Assembly (NCBI GenBank): GCA_029562975.1
Contig: JAKQTR010000006.1
Location: forward strand, 1-64,000
Source of the DNA: Acidobacteriota bacterium
GTDB taxonomy: Bacteria > Acidobacteriota > Vicinamibacteria > Vicinamibacterales > JAKQTR01
Length of the DNA stretch: 64,000 nucleotides
Direction: 5' to 3'
How positions within the stretch are numbered: the first letter of the stretch is position 1; each line of letters begins with the position of its first letter. Below the pieces are notes generated by a model, which saw only the letters and a list, made by a program, of their open reading frames with translations, was not told where the DNA came from and made no database searches. A program made the position numbers and the translations under genes. Of this stretch, positions 25,736-35,026 are shown one piece after another.

Positions 25736-25761
25736 GCCGCCAGGTTGCTTCCCGCGCGCCG

Positions 25762-25799
25762 CGCACCGTCCGGGCCGCGGCGCCCGGCCGGGCGGTGTG
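25762..25799 (+). terminator. Terminator-like hairpin after the ECF operon
   Basis: A 12-bp stem (25762-25773 with 25788-25799, two G-T wobbles) with a 14-nt loop lies 26 bp past the stop at 25735 and is followed by a T-rich tail (TCTTTGTG). It is placed between this operon and the pepA promoter. Confidence 0.5.
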
Positions 25800-25818
25800 T
25801 CTTTGTGCCCACCTCGTG

Positions 25819-25824
25819 CATAAT
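25819..25824 (+). promoter_or_regulatory. -10 box of pepA (near-leaderless)
   Basis: CATAAT is separated by 6 bp from the pepA ATG at 25831, so the predicted RNA start coincides with the start codon. No clear -35 box or ribosome-binding site is visible. Confidence 0.45.
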
Positions 25825-25830
25825 CGACTG

Positions 25831-27366
25831 ATGCGGTACACGGAACAGTCGCTCCCTGTCGGCGTGATCGCGTCGGCGTGGTCATCGCTCGACGTCGATC
25901 TGCTCGTCGTGCCGGTCTTCGAGGGCGAGGTGCCGGCGCTTCCGGCCGACCTCGACGCGGTGCTCGGGCCGCTTGTCCGCGCGGTCATCGAACGCCGGGA
26001 GTTCACCCCGAAGGCCTTCACGACGCTCGTGCTGCCGGCCGCCGGGCCAGGCTGGCGCCCGGAGCGCGTGATGCTCGCCGGCTTTGGAACGCGCGCTGCG
26101 TGCGACGCCAGGCGCGTCAGGCGGGCCGCGTCGGCCGCCGCACTCGCCGCGCGCGAGCGGCGCGTCCGGCGCCTGGCCATGGCGGCCTCCGGAGCGCTGC
26201 CGCTGGCCGACGAAGCCCGGGCGGCGGCGGAGGGGCTGACGCTGGCGTCCCACTACTCGGGCATCTACAAGAGCGGCGACGAGGCGCGGCCGGTGCCGAT
26301 CGAGGCGCTCGTGGTGGTGCCGCCCGCGACGGCCTCTGCCGACGTGCGGGAGGCCGAGCGGGAGGCGGGGCGCGGCTACATCCTCGCGTCCTGCAGCAAC
26401 CTCGCGCGAGCCCTCACGAACGAGCCTGCGAACGTGATGACGCCGAGGCTGTTCGCCGACATCGCCGGACAGGTCGGCGCAGACGCCGGCCTCCGAGTCG
26501 ATGTGCTCGACGAAGACCGGATTGCCGGCCTGGGCATGGGCCTCCTGCTCGGCGTCTCGCGCGGCAGCGCGGAGCCTCCGCGCGTGGTGGTCCTCCGATA
26601 CGACCCGCCGGACGCGCCGGCTCGGCCCCTGCTCGGCCTGGTCGGCAAGGGCGTCACGTTCGACACCGGCGGCATTTCCATCAAGCCCTCGGATCGGATG
26701 CACCTGATGAAGACCGACATGGCGGGCGGCGCGGCGGTGCTGTCGGCCATGAAAGCCGTCGCCGCGCTGAAACCGAACGCGCCGGTCATCGGGGTGGTGC
26801 CGCTTGTGGAGAACATGCCAGGCGGGCGCGCGACGAGGCCGGGCGACGTCCTGCGCAGCGCGTCGGGGAAGACCGTCGAGGTCCTCGACACGGACGCGGA
26901 GGGGCGGCTCATCCTGGGCGACGCGCTGTGGTACGCGCGAGAACTGGGCGCGACGCATCTGCTGGACGCGGCCACGCTCACGGGGGCCATCGGCATCGCG
27001 CTGGGCCGCGACATGACAGGCTTGTTCGGCACGCCCGCCCAGTGGACCGATCTCGTCGCGCGGACGGCGGCCCGGGCCGGAGATCGCGTCTGGCAGATGC
27101 CCCTGGTCGACGAGTACCGGGAACAGCTTCGCAGCGAGATTGCGGACATCTCCAACATCGGCGGCCGGCCGGCCGGGTCGATCACAGCCGCGCTCTTCCT
27201 GCAGGAGTTCAGCGGAGGACGTCCCTGGGCCCACCTCGACATCGCCTCCACGGCCTGGGCGGATGAAGCGCAGCCGTGGCAGCCGAAGGGCCCGACGGGC
27301 GTGGCGGTAAGAACGATGGCAGAACTCGCCTGCACGCCTGACGCGTGGCCGCCGCCTGTGGCCTGA
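25831..27366 (+). CDS. pepA: Leucyl aminopeptidase (M17 family)
   Basis: Dinuclear-metal aminopeptidase releasing N-terminal residues; cytosolic. 511 residues: an N-terminal macro-like domain (about 1-170) and the catalytic domain with GKGVTFDTGGISIKP (Lys and Asp ligands), MKTDMAGGAAVL and the signature (N/D)TDAEGRLIL, here DTDAEGRLIL. The canonical motif starts with Asn, so Asp is a conservative change. TLTGAIGIALG and the C-terminal PWAHLDIASTAW are also family-typical. It is a single gene, convergent with a small membrane protein. Confidence 0.93.
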   Translation: MRYTEQSLPVGVIASAWSSLDVDLLVVPVFEGEVPALPADLDAVLGPLVRAVIERREFTPKAFTTLVLPAAGPGWRPERVMLAGFGTRAACDARRVRRAASAAALAARERRVRRLAMAASGALPLADEARAAAEGLTLASHYSGIYKSGDEARPVPIEALVVVPPATASADVREAEREAGRGYILASCSNLARALTNEPANVMTPRLFADIAGQVGADAGLRVDVLDEDRIAGLGMGLLLGVSRGSAEPPRVVVLRYDPPDAPARPLLGLVGKGVTFDTGGISIKPSDRMHLMKTDMAGGAAVLSAMKAVAALKPNAPVIGVVPLVENMPGGRATRPGDVLRSASGKTVEVLDTDAEGRLILGDALWYARELGATHLLDAATLTGAIGIALGRDMTGLFGTPAQWTDLVARTAARAGDRVWQMPLVDEYREQLRSEIADISNIGGRPAGSITAALFLQEFSGGRPWAHLDIASTAWADEAQPWQPKGPTGVAVRTMAELACTPDAWPPPVA

Positions 27367-27392
27367 TCGCCTCGCTCTCTCGGGTGCGCCGG

Positions 27393-27641
27393 CTACCGGT
27401 GGGGGGAGCTGAGATCCAGCGGCGTGTGATCGCTCGGCAGCGCGCCGCCGTGGCGCGCCTCGCGCCACCGCTTGATGCCGATGAGCACGGCGCCCAGCAG
27501 GCCGCCGACGGCCAGCGCGGCGATCACGATGACGCCCACGAGGCCGAGCGAGTCAAGAATGACGTCGGCGGCGCCGACCTGGGGAGTCGGCTCCGGGACG
27601 ACCTTGACGATGACCGGGGTGACGGGCTGCGCTGCGAGCAT
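27393..27641 (-). CDS. Small single-pass membrane protein, unknown function
   Basis: 82 residues: an N-terminal Pro/Val-rich segment, one clear transmembrane helix (about 27-52, ending VLIGIKRW) and a short basic tail. I recognise no family. It starts 10 bp after the amidase stop and may also be transcribed from its own -10 box at 27654-27659. Codon use is like its neighbours, which supports a real gene, but size limits certainty. Confidence 0.6.
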   Translation of the reverse strand: MLAAQPVTPVIVKVVPEPTPQVGAADVILDSLGLVGVIVIAALAVGGLLGAVLIGIKRWREARHGGALPSDHTPLDLSSPHR

Positions 27642-27651
27642 CGACGACCCG

Positions 27652-29478
27652 CTATTGTAGCCCCTCCAGCGCCTGGCCCCGCACCGGCCCGTCGCCGGCG
27701 CCGGCGGCGGTGTGTACGCGCTTCAGCGTGCCCAGGTAGCCGCGGATGCCGTCGAGGATCGCCTCGGCGATGCGCTGCCGGTAGCTCGAGGTGCCGAGCA
27801 GCCGCCCTTCCTGCCGATGCGTCAGAAAGGACACCTCAACCAGGACGCTGGGCATGGAGGCGCCTACGAGGACGACGAAGGGCGCTTGCTTGACGCCGAG
27901 GTCCCTGATCCCCTGGTTCGACGCCCTCAGCCGCCTCACGAGCGAGCGCTGGAGGTGCCCGGCGAGATCCCGGGACTCTTCCAGCTTGCTGTTCAGGGCG
28001 ATCTGCTTCACGAGATCGTTGAGGTGGCTCATCGTGAGCGACGAGGACGCGTTCTCGCGGGCGGCGACCGCGGCAGCCTCCGGCGTGGACGCGAAGTTGA
28101 GCAGGTAGCACTCGACGCCCCGGGCGTTGCGGTTGCGGCTGGCGTTCGCGTGAATGGAGACGAACAGGTCCGCGCCCGCGCGGTTGGCGATGGCGGTCCG
28201 CTCGTGCAGCTCGACGAACTCGTCGGTGCGGCGCGTGAGCACCACCTCGATGCCGGGCTCGCCCGAGAGCAGCTTCTCGAGGCGAAGGGCGACGTCGAGC
28301 GTCAGGTCAGCCTCGTTGAAGCCGGGCCCGGCGGCTCCAGGGTCGCGGCCTCCGTGGCCCGCGTCGATCACGATGCGCCCGACGCGGAGCCCGAGCTGCC
28401 TGGCCATCGAGTAGCCGCCGCGGCCGTTGGCCGATGGCGCGGCTGGCGACTCGGAGCGCACAGCCGGAGCAGGCGTTGGCGGCGGCACCGGAGCCTCGCC
28501 CCGCGGCCCGGGATCCGCCGGCTGGACGGGAGCGCGCGCGGGCTCGGGCGGGCGCTCTGCCGCGGCCGGCTCCGCGACGGGCTCGACAGCCGGGACGCCG
28601 GTCTGAACGGCGGGCTCGTCGCACGAAATGATCACGCGGTAGGGTGCGGAGGCGAGGCGGGACGAGCACCGGGCCGCCGCCCCCGTCTCGATCACGATCC
28701 TCGTGACGTCGTTCGGGTGCCGTCCGACGCGCAGCCGCTTGACCGCGCCGGACTCGAACGCGAACGAAGCGTCGCGGAGCGCGTCCATCGTGTGCGTGTT
28801 CGCGAGGTCCACGAAGAGGCGCGGCGGCTGATCGAGGCGCTGTTCGCGAAACTGAACGGGCCCGTCCAGTTCGACTTCCACCGAGGCCCCGCCTGGCGTC
28901 ACGAGGCGCCGGATGTCGCGGACGAGGACGCGGCGGCCCCGGGGAGCCGAACTCGCCGCGGCGGCGCCAGGCGGCGCAGGCGCCGCCTGGCCAGCGTCCG
29001 CCGCCGGGGCCGCCGGGGCGGCGAGTCCCCGCAGCCTCGCAGCCTCCGCGCGCGCACGCGCCGCCAGCGAACTCGACGGGTACTCGCGCGCGAGCGAGGT
29101 CAGGAGGGCCACCGCGCTGGCGCGGTCCTGGTCGTTGCCGTAACGGGAGAACGCCTCGGCCAGAAGGTGCGCGCCGAGCCACAGAGCATCGTCGCAGTAT
29201 CCGCTCCGCGGGTACTGCAGCACCACCTGGCGGTAGGCCGCGACCACCTGCCGAATCGCGTCCCGCGTCGGCGCCGGCCCCGGGGGTGAGGCGGCCAGCG
29301 CCTGGCGCAGCGCCTCCTCGCGCGCTGCCGCCGCCTGATACAAGCGGCGGGCTCCCTCCTGCGGGTCGGCTGGCGCGGGCGCGGCAGAACCGGACAGGCC
29401 GGCCGCGGCCAGGCACACCGCCGCCAGGGCGTATCGGACGGCCGGCCGGCCGCGGGCGCGTGAAGGCAGTCCAGGCAT
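27652..29478 (-). CDS. N-acetylmuramoyl-L-alanine amidase with AMIN domain (AmiC-like)
   Basis: Zinc amidase that cleaves peptide stems from peptidoglycan during cell separation. 608 residues: signal peptide, a TPR-like helical region (about 35-145), an AMIN domain (about 170-290, VEVELDGPVQFREQRL, PPRLFVDLANT), a Pro/Ala-rich linker, then the Amidase_3 domain (about 385-585). Key residues are seen in IVIDAGHGGRDPGA (zinc His), NEADLTLDVALRL (Glu), FVSIHANAS (zinc His) and VLVEVSFLTH (catalytic Glu). It ends the operon RNase J-ftsK-amidase, next to the divisome translocase ftsK, which fits septal peptidoglycan splitting. The helical region before AMIN is an extra beyond E. coli AmiC. Confidence 0.9.
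   Translation of the reverse strand: MPGLPSRARGRPAVRYALAAVCLAAAGLSGSAAPAPADPQEGARRLYQAAAAREEALRQALAASPPGPAPTRDAIRQVVAAYRQVVLQYPRSGYCDDALWLGAHLLAEAFSRYGNDQDRASAVALLTSLAREYPSSSLAARARAEAARLRGLAAPAAPAADAGQAAPAPPGAAAASSAPRGRRVLVRDIRRLVTPGGASVEVELDGPVQFREQRLDQPPRLFVDLANTHTMDALRDASFAFESGAVKRLRVGRHPNDVTRIVIETGAAARCSSRLASAPYRVIISCDEPAVQTGVPAVEPVAEPAAAERPPEPARAPVQPADPGPRGEAPVPPPTPAPAVRSESPAAPSANGRGGYSMARQLGLRVGRIVIDAGHGGRDPGAAGPGFNEADLTLDVALRLEKLLSGEPGIEVVLTRRTDEFVELHERTAIANRAGADLFVSIHANASRNRNARGVECYLLNFASTPEAAAVAARENASSSLTMSHLNDLVKQIALNSKLEESRDLAGHLQRSLVRRLRASNQGIRDLGVKQAPFVVLVGASMPSVLVEVSFLTHRQEGRLLGTSSYRQRIAEAILDGIRGYLGTLKRVHTAAGAGDGPVRGQALEGLQ
27654..27659 (-). promoter_or_regulatory. -10 box of the small membrane protein gene
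   Basis: TACAAT on the minus strand overlaps the last codons of the amidase gene and lies 12 bp before the ATG at 27641, so the leader would be about 5 nt. Confidence 0.35.
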
Positions 29479-29486
29479 GTCGGGCG

Positions 29487-31838
29487 CTACCGCAGCTGCT
29501 GATCCACCTCGTCGAAGTACCCCTTGTCCACCAGCACCTCTCTCGGCTTGCCGCCCATCGCGGGCGACACGATGCCCTCGGCCTCCATCATGTCGATCAG
29601 CCGCGCCGCCCGGCTGAAGCCGACGCGGAGCCGCCGCTGGATGTACGAGATCGAGGCCTGGCCGGTCGAGACCACCAGGCGCGCGGCTTCGTCGTACAAG
29701 TCGTCCTTTTCGAACTCGATCGCGTCGGCAGCCTTTTCGTCGGCAATGATCGACGTGTCGTACGTGGGCTTGCCCTGCTTGCGCAGGAACGAGGCCAGCC
29801 GCGCCGTTTCCTGCTCCGAGATGTAAGGCCCGTGCACGCGGACGAGGCGCGACGAGTCCGGAGGCGAGAACAGCATGTCGCCCCGCCCGAGGAGTTGCTC
29901 CGCGCCGTTCCCGTCGATGACGGTGCGCGAATCGACCTTCGACGAGACGCGGAACGAAATGCGCGCAGGCAGATTGGCCTTGATGAGCCCCGTGATGACG
30001 TCCACCGACGGGCGCTGGGTCGCCAGCAGGAGATGAATGCCGATGGCGCGGGCCATCTGCGCGAGACGGGCGACGGATTCCTCGACCTCGCCGCGCGCCA
30101 CCATCATGAGGTCCGCCAGCTCGTCGATGACGACGATGATGTAGGGCAGCGGCTTGGGGAGCGGCTCGTCCGCGGACGAGGAGCGCTCGAGCACCGCCTG
30201 CCGCACGTTGCGGTTGTACTGGTCGATGTTCCGAACGCCCTCGGCGGCCAGGGTCTTGTACCGCTCCTCCATCTCGCGGACGGCCCAGGTCAGCGCGTTC
30301 GCCGCCTGCTTGGGGTCGACCACGACGGGCGTCAGGAGGTGCGGTATCTCCTCGTACATGCCCAGCTCGAGGCGCTTGGGATCGATGAAGATCATCCGCA
30401 CGTCCTCGGGCGTCGCGCGGAACAGGATGCTCGTGATCATCGCGTTCAGCGCGACGGACTTCCCGGTCCCGGTCGCCCCAGCGATGAGCAGGTGCGGCAT
30501 CGTCGCCAGGTCGGCCACGAAGGGCTCCCCCTGGATCGTCTTGCCGAGGGCCAGCGTCAGCTTCGAGGGCGACGCCTGGTAGGCCGCCGACTCGAGCATC
30601 TCGCGCAGCGAGATCGTCTCCCGGAACTGGTTCGGGATCTGGATGCCCACCGTGGACTTGCCCGGCGTCCGCTCGATCAGGACCGACTCGGCCTTCATGG
30701 CGAGCGAGAGATCGTCGGCCAGGCCCGTGACCTTGCTGTACTTGACTCCGGCCTCGGGCTTGAACTCGAACGTCGTCACGACCGGGCCAGGGTGGATTTG
30801 GACCACCGATCCCGCGACGGCGAACTCGCGGCACTTCTCCTCGAGCAATCGCGCAGACTCCATCAGCTCGCGCTCGTCGATCTTGCGCTCGGTCCGCGGC
30901 GCGTCCAGCAGCGTGGACGGCGGGAAGGCATAGCCGTTGCGCTTGCGTTCGGCGGGGGATCGAGCCGGCGGGTCGGCGGCCGGGGGCGCGGGGGCCGGAG
31001 GGCCGACCACGGTAATGGGGGTGTCTTTCCGCTGGCGGGGCCAGCTTGAGGCGAGGGCCGACCCGTTGCGGTGCGCTGATGCGGCGTTCGGGTCGGCGAC
31101 GGCCGCGGAGGCGGGCTGGGCCCGGCGGCCGTTGGGCCCAGCCTCGGCGCCAGGCGGCCGGGAGCCCTTGGCTGCGTCGGTGGTCCCGGCGCGCCTCGCG
31201 TGCTTCGAGACGATCTCGCGGCGCTGTCGCTCGCGCCTCCGCGCGTCGCGCCACGTCCAGAACGCCGCGACGCGCGTCGCCGCCCGTTCGCGGGTCCAGG
31301 ACGCGATGGCGGAGAAGGCGCGGCCGAACGAGAACTGGGTCGTCAAGACGAGGCTCAGCCCGAGGCACGCCAGGATGACGATGAGCGAGCCGGTGCGGTT
31401 GAACGAGGCTACGAGCGCACCGGCGAACTGGTCGCCGAGCCAGCCGCCGGGCTCGAACGACGCCCCGGTCGTTCGCGCGGGCGCCAGCGCGAGGCTCAGG
31501 AACGACGACGCGGAGCCGACGAGCAGCAGGGCCCCGATGGCCTTCGTGAAGCGCGCCTCGATGGGCCGGCACCAGAACTGGCGCCAGCCGACGGCGCCGA
31601 CCAGCAGCGGAAACAGCCAGGCGGCATATCCCACGACCTGGTGCGAGAGCTCCGCGACGAAAGCCCCGACGCGCCCAGCCAGGTTGGCTGCCGGTGCGGA
31701 CGACCCGGTGTTGAAGAACCATGCGGGATCCGCGGGGGAGTAGGTCGCCAGGGCGATGAGCCACAGGAGGCCCACGGCGAATCCCGCCACGCCCAGGAAT
31801 TCGCTGAGCCGCCGCGACAGGGTGGATGAGGCGCTCAC
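29487..31838 (-). CDS. ftsK: DNA translocase FtsK/SpoIIIE
   Basis: Septal DNA pump that clears the chromosome terminus during division. 783 residues: four N-terminal transmembrane helices (about 1-175), a basic Pro/Ala linker (about 190-290), then the motor with Walker A AGATGTGKSVALN, Walker B region PYIIVVIDELADLMM and LLLATQRPSVDVITG. The C-terminal winged-helix gamma domain reads SISYIQRRLRVGFSRAARL. The linker is shorter than in E. coli and typical of SpoIIIE-sized proteins. It starts 3 bp after the RNase J stop and is followed 8 bp later by the amidase gene. Confidence 0.95.
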   Translation of the reverse strand: MSASSTLSRRLSEFLGVAGFAVGLLWLIALATYSPADPAWFFNTGSSAPAANLAGRVGAFVAELSHQVVGYAAWLFPLLVGAVGWRQFWCRPIEARFTKAIGALLLVGSASSFLSLALAPARTTGASFEPGGWLGDQFAGALVASFNRTGSLIVILACLGLSLVLTTQFSFGRAFSAIASWTRERAATRVAAFWTWRDARRRERQRREIVSKHARRAGTTDAAKGSRPPGAEAGPNGRRAQPASAAVADPNAASAHRNGSALASSWPRQRKDTPITVVGPPAPAPPAADPPARSPAERKRNGYAFPPSTLLDAPRTERKIDERELMESARLLEEKCREFAVAGSVVQIHPGPVVTTFEFKPEAGVKYSKVTGLADDLSLAMKAESVLIERTPGKSTVGIQIPNQFRETISLREMLESAAYQASPSKLTLALGKTIQGEPFVADLATMPHLLIAGATGTGKSVALNAMITSILFRATPEDVRMIFIDPKRLELGMYEEIPHLLTPVVVDPKQAANALTWAVREMEERYKTLAAEGVRNIDQYNRNVRQAVLERSSSADEPLPKPLPYIIVVIDELADLMMVARGEVEESVARLAQMARAIGIHLLLATQRPSVDVITGLIKANLPARISFRVSSKVDSRTVIDGNGAEQLLGRGDMLFSPPDSSRLVRVHGPYISEQETARLASFLRKQGKPTYDTSIIADEKAADAIEFEKDDLYDEAARLVVSTGQASISYIQRRLRVGFSRAARLIDMMEAEGIVSPAMGGKPREVLVDKGYFDEVDQQLR

Positions 31839-31841
31839 CGA

Positions 31842-33539
31842 CTAGATCTCCATGATCACCGGGAGCACGAGGGGCCGCTGCCCGACGCGCTTCCGGAAGA
31901 AGCGGCGCAGTTCGACGCCGAGCTTGTCGCGCATGATCCCGTAGTCGGTGCGCTCCTCGACGCTGGCCGAATCCACGATGTCCGCAATCAGGCGGGAGAG
32001 GTCCCGGAAGGGCTGCTCGTCGCCTTGCGGGACCACGATGCCGCGGGTGATGACCTCGGGCACGCCCTCGACGGCGCCCGTCTGCTTGTTGATGGCGAGC
32101 ACGGGCACGATCAGCCCGTCTTCTGCCAGGTGCCGGCGGTCCCTGAGGATCTCGTCGCCCAGGCCCGTCACCCCGGCGCCGTCGATGAGCACGCGGCCGG
32201 ACGGCACCCGGCCCGCGACGCGGCACCCGCCGGCGTCGAAATGCAGCACGTCGCCGTTTTCCGCGACGAGCACGTCCATGCTTCCCGGGACGCTGCGGGC
32301 CAGCCGCTCGCCGACCCGCGCGTGGCGCGCCCGCTGCCGGAAGGTGCCGTGGATGGGCAGGAAGCAGCGCGGCCGCACCAGCGAGAGCAGGAGCTTCAGC
32401 TCCTCCTCGCTGCCGTGGCCGGAGACGTGCACGTGCTTGGTCTGCTGATTGACAATCTCGGCGCCCCGGCGGGCGAGGTGGTTCACCACGCGGTCGATCT
32501 GGCGCTCACGACCGGGGATCTCGCGCGCCGAGAACACGACCACGTCGCCCGGGCCGAGCCGCACGTGCCGGTGGTCGTCGATGGCGATGCGCGACAGCGC
32601 GGACATCGGCTCGCCCTGGCTGCCGGTGACGAGGCAGAGCACCTGCAACGGCGGCAGCGCCTTGACGTCCGCATCGCGGACGGCCAGGCCCGGCGGGACC
32701 GAGAGGTAGCCGAGACGCTGCGCCAGCTGCGACGTCTCGACCATGCCGCGCCCGATGAACGCCACCTTCCGGCCGAACCTGGACGCGAGGTCCACGAGGA
32801 TCTGCAGGCGGTAGACGCTCGTCGCGAACGCCGTGACGACGAGCTTGCCCCGCGTGCTCGCGAAGATCTCCTCGAACGCCGGAATCACGGAGAGCTCCGA
32901 GCCGGTGACGCCTGGCAGCTCGATGTTCGTGCTGTCGGAGAACATCGCCAGCACGCCCTCGGCCCCGAGTTCGGCGAAGCGGTGGAAGTCGAAGTGCCGG
33001 CCGTCGGGCGGCGTCTGGTCCACCTTGAAATCGCCGCTGTGCAAGATCGTGCCGACAGGCGAGTGCAGGGCGACCGACACGCAGTCCGGCGTGCTGTGCG
33101 TCACCCGGAGGAACTCCAGCGTGAGGTCGCCGACGGCGATCCGGTCGCGCGGGTGGATCGGCCGCAGCCGATCGCCGGGCTCGATGCCGTGCTCGGCGAG
33201 CTTGGCGCCCACGAGCGCCAGCGTCAGCGGCGTGCCGTAGATTGGGCCGCCGAACGAGCGGACGAGGTACGGCACGGCGCCGATGTGGTCTTCGTGCCCG
33301 TGCGTCAGCACCAGGGCGCGGTGCTTTGCGTCGCGCCGCGCGAGGTACGTGAAGTCCGGCACGATGAGATCGATGCCGAGGAGCTCGGGCTCGGGGAACA
33401 TCGACCCGGCGTCGATGACGATGAGAGTATCGGCGTACGAGGCGGCCAGGCAGTTCAAGCCGAACTCGCCGAGCCCGCCGAGCGGAACCATCTCGAGGGT
33501 GGGGTGTCGTGGCGCCGCGTCGGCCGAGTGCCCGGACAT
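31842..33539 (-). CDS. rnj: Ribonuclease J (metallo-beta-lactamase/beta-CASP)
   Basis: 5'-3' exo- and endoribonuclease for mRNA decay and RNA maturation. About 565 residues: a metallo-beta-lactamase core with LTHGHEDHIGA (HxHxDH), LRVTHSTPD and LHSGDFKVD, then a beta-CASP domain (VVTAFATSVYRLQ, VTGSQGEPMSAL), HVSGHGSEEEL and FLPIHGTFR, and a C-terminal beta-alpha domain. Start 33539 is preferred because GGGG lies 7 bp before it; ATG 33545 and the longer form to 33629 are alternatives. The upstream leader contains repeats and a hairpin. First gene of the operon with ftsK and the amidase. Confidence 0.93.
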   Translation of the reverse strand: MSGHSADAAPRHPTLEMVPLGGLGEFGLNCLAASYADTLIVIDAGSMFPEPELLGIDLIVPDFTYLARRDAKHRALVLTHGHEDHIGAVPYLVRSFGGPIYGTPLTLALVGAKLAEHGIEPGDRLRPIHPRDRIAVGDLTLEFLRVTHSTPDCVSVALHSPVGTILHSGDFKVDQTPPDGRHFDFHRFAELGAEGVLAMFSDSTNIELPGVTGSELSVIPAFEEIFASTRGKLVVTAFATSVYRLQILVDLASRFGRKVAFIGRGMVETSQLAQRLGYLSVPPGLAVRDADVKALPPLQVLCLVTGSQGEPMSALSRIAIDDHRHVRLGPGDVVVFSAREIPGRERQIDRVVNHLARRGAEIVNQQTKHVHVSGHGSEEELKLLLSLVRPRCFLPIHGTFRQRARHARVGERLARSVPGSMDVLVAENGDVLHFDAGGCRVAGRVPSGRVLIDGAGVTGLGDEILRDRRHLAEDGLIVPVLAINKQTGAVEGVPEVITRGIVVPQGDEQPFRDLSRLIADIVDSASVEERTDYGIMRDKLGVELRRFFRKRVGQRPLVLPVIMEI

Positions 33540-33728
33540 CGTCATGCCCCCGAGCCGGACGCGAGCGCGCTCGCGCACGGCCGCAAATCCCAGTGGGTGA
33601 TCGAACCCAGCGGTTGAAACGGAATCCACCCGTGATCGGCCGGCACCCGGCGCGCGCCGAGCGAGGGGGCGCCCCGCGCGGGCCGCCCGCCGGCGGGGGA
33701 CGCCAGCGGAGGGCGCCGGCTCGATCGG

Positions 33729-33797
33729 CGCCTGTCAGGCTGCTGGGAAAGCCCCGACGACAGGCGTGATCAAGCCGGTAATGACAGGCGAACTATA
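33729..33797 (-). promoter_or_regulatory. rnj promoter and repeat/hairpin leader
   Basis: On the minus strand a TATAGT -10 box (33792-33797) is followed by CGCCTGTC (33783-33790), a second copy (33759-33766) and its exact inverse complement GACAGGCG (33729-33736). The second copy and the inverse repeat form an 8-bp stem with a 22-nt loop. The leader to the start at 33539 is about 245 nt. No good -35 box was found. Confidence 0.4.
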
Positions 33798-33824
33798 CCA
33801 CACGAGACCGGCGCGCGGCACCGC

Positions 33825-34622
33825 TCAGGTGCGGCAGAGGAGGTCGGCAAGCCTCGACAGGTCCCGGAGATCCAGCGTCTCGGGCCGGCGCGTCGGATCC
33901 AGGCCCGCGTCGCGCGCGACGGCGGCCCCGTCGAGGCCCCGGGCCGACGCGAAGGGCTTCACCGCGTTCGACAGCATCTTGCGCCGCCCCGAGAAAAGCG
34001 ATCGAACCATCGCCTCGAACTGCCGCCGGTCGCGCACCGCGACGGCTGGCGGCCGGAAGTGCAGCCGGACAAGCGCGGACCAGACCTCCGGCGGGGGCTT
34101 GAACGCCTGCGGCGGCAGCGTGAGGAGCCGCTCGACGTCGGCGTCGAGCTGCACCAGGATCGAAAGCGCGCCGTAGTGGCGCGACCCCGGCGGCGAGGCC
34201 ATGCGGTCGGCCACTTCGCGCTGGAGCATCAGGGTCGCGTCTCGCACGCACGCGGTGGTGCGGGCCAGCTCGAGGAGCCTGAACACGATCGGAGAGGAGG
34301 CGCAGTAGGGAAGATTCCCCGCCACGCGCCACGGCGGCCCGCCCGGCGGGCCGAACAGCGCGGCCGGATCGGCCTCGAGCACATCGCCTTCGATGATCCG
34401 CACGCGCGCCGGGAGCCGGCCGCGCAGGAAGGCCGCGAGGTCGCGGTCGATCTCCACGGCCGCCAGCTCCGAGACGCGCTCGCTCAGCGGGCCCGTCAGC
34501 GCGCCGCGGCCCGGGCCGATCTCGAGGACGCGATCGCCTGGCCCGAACGCCGCGGCGGCGAGCACCCGCGCGATCCAGGGCGGCTGGAGGAAGTGCTGGC
34601 CGAACCGGCGGCGCGGCTTCAC
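33825..34622 (-). CDS. rsmA: 16S rRNA adenine(1518/1519)-N6-dimethyltransferase
   Basis: KsgA: dimethylates two adenines in helix 45 of 16S rRNA. 265 residues with the RFGQHFLQPP N-terminus, SAM motif I VLEIGPGRGALT, VEIDRDL and the catalytic motif NLPYCASSPI (N-L-P-Y). The C-terminal domain includes FSGRRKMLSNAVK. GTG start at 34622 (VKPRRRFGQHF) overlaps the stop of the upstream metalloprotease gene by 4 bp. Last gene of a short operon. Confidence 0.94.
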   Translation of the reverse strand: MKPRRRFGQHFLQPPWIARVLAAAAFGPGDRVLEIGPGRGALTGPLSERVSELAAVEIDRDLAAFLRGRLPARVRIIEGDVLEADPAALFGPPGGPPWRVAGNLPYCASSPIVFRLLELARTTACVRDATLMLQREVADRMASPPGSRHYGALSILVQLDADVERLLTLPPQAFKPPPEVWSALVRLHFRPPAVAVRDRRQFEAMVRSLFSGRRKMLSNAVKPFASARGLDGAAVARDAGLDPTRRPETLDLRDLSRLADLLCRT

Positions 34623-35026
34623 GCCCGTTCGCCTTCCGGCGGATCGAACGAGCGCCAGTAGCGCTCCTCGATCGCCTCGAGTTCCTCCTCGGACAGCCCG
34701 AAGTAGTGGCCCACCTCGTGAATCAGCGTCTCGCCAATCGCCACGACGACATCGTCCTCGCTCTGGCTCGAGTCCTCGATCGGCCCCTGGAACAGCGTGA
34801 TGCGATCGGGCAGCGCATTGCCGTAGTCCCACGAGCGCTCGGTGAGCGGGGTGCCGTGGTAGAGCCCGAACAGCGTGTCCGGGGGGGCGATGCCCAGCTC
34901 GTCGAGCAGATCGTCGGAGGGCTCGTCTTCCACGATGACGGCGATGTTGCGCAGCTCGTTCCGGAAGCGCTCCGGGATGGTGCGGATCGCCTCGGCGACG
35001 AGGCGCTCGAAGCGGGCGCGGGTCAC
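34619..35026 (-). CDS. Metallopeptidase family protein (minimal zincin, DUF1025-like)
   Basis: 135 residues with the zinc motif HEVGHYFGLSEEEL (HExxHxxGL-x-E/D), the defining feature of the possible-metallopeptidase family (actinobacterial and acidobacterial small zincins). The N-terminal half (FERLVAEAIRTIPERF, IAVIVEDEP) also matches. GTG start at 35026 and 4-bp overlaps on both sides tie it to nth and rsmA. Family members remain functionally uncharacterised to my knowledge; any proteolytic role is inferred from the motif. Confidence 0.85.
   Translation of the reverse strand: MTRARFERLVAEAIRTIPERFRNELRNIAVIVEDEPSDDLLDELGIAPPDTLFGLYHGTPLTERSWDYGNALPDRITLFQGPIEDSSQSEDDVVVAIGETLIHEVGHYFGLSEEELEAIEERYWRSFDPPEGERA

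Noticed and set aside
27652-32226. Single 1524-codon frame running from the amidase through ftsK
   Set aside because: Only the part below 29478 encodes the amidase; above that the real product is FtsK in another frame, so it is not a fusion protein.
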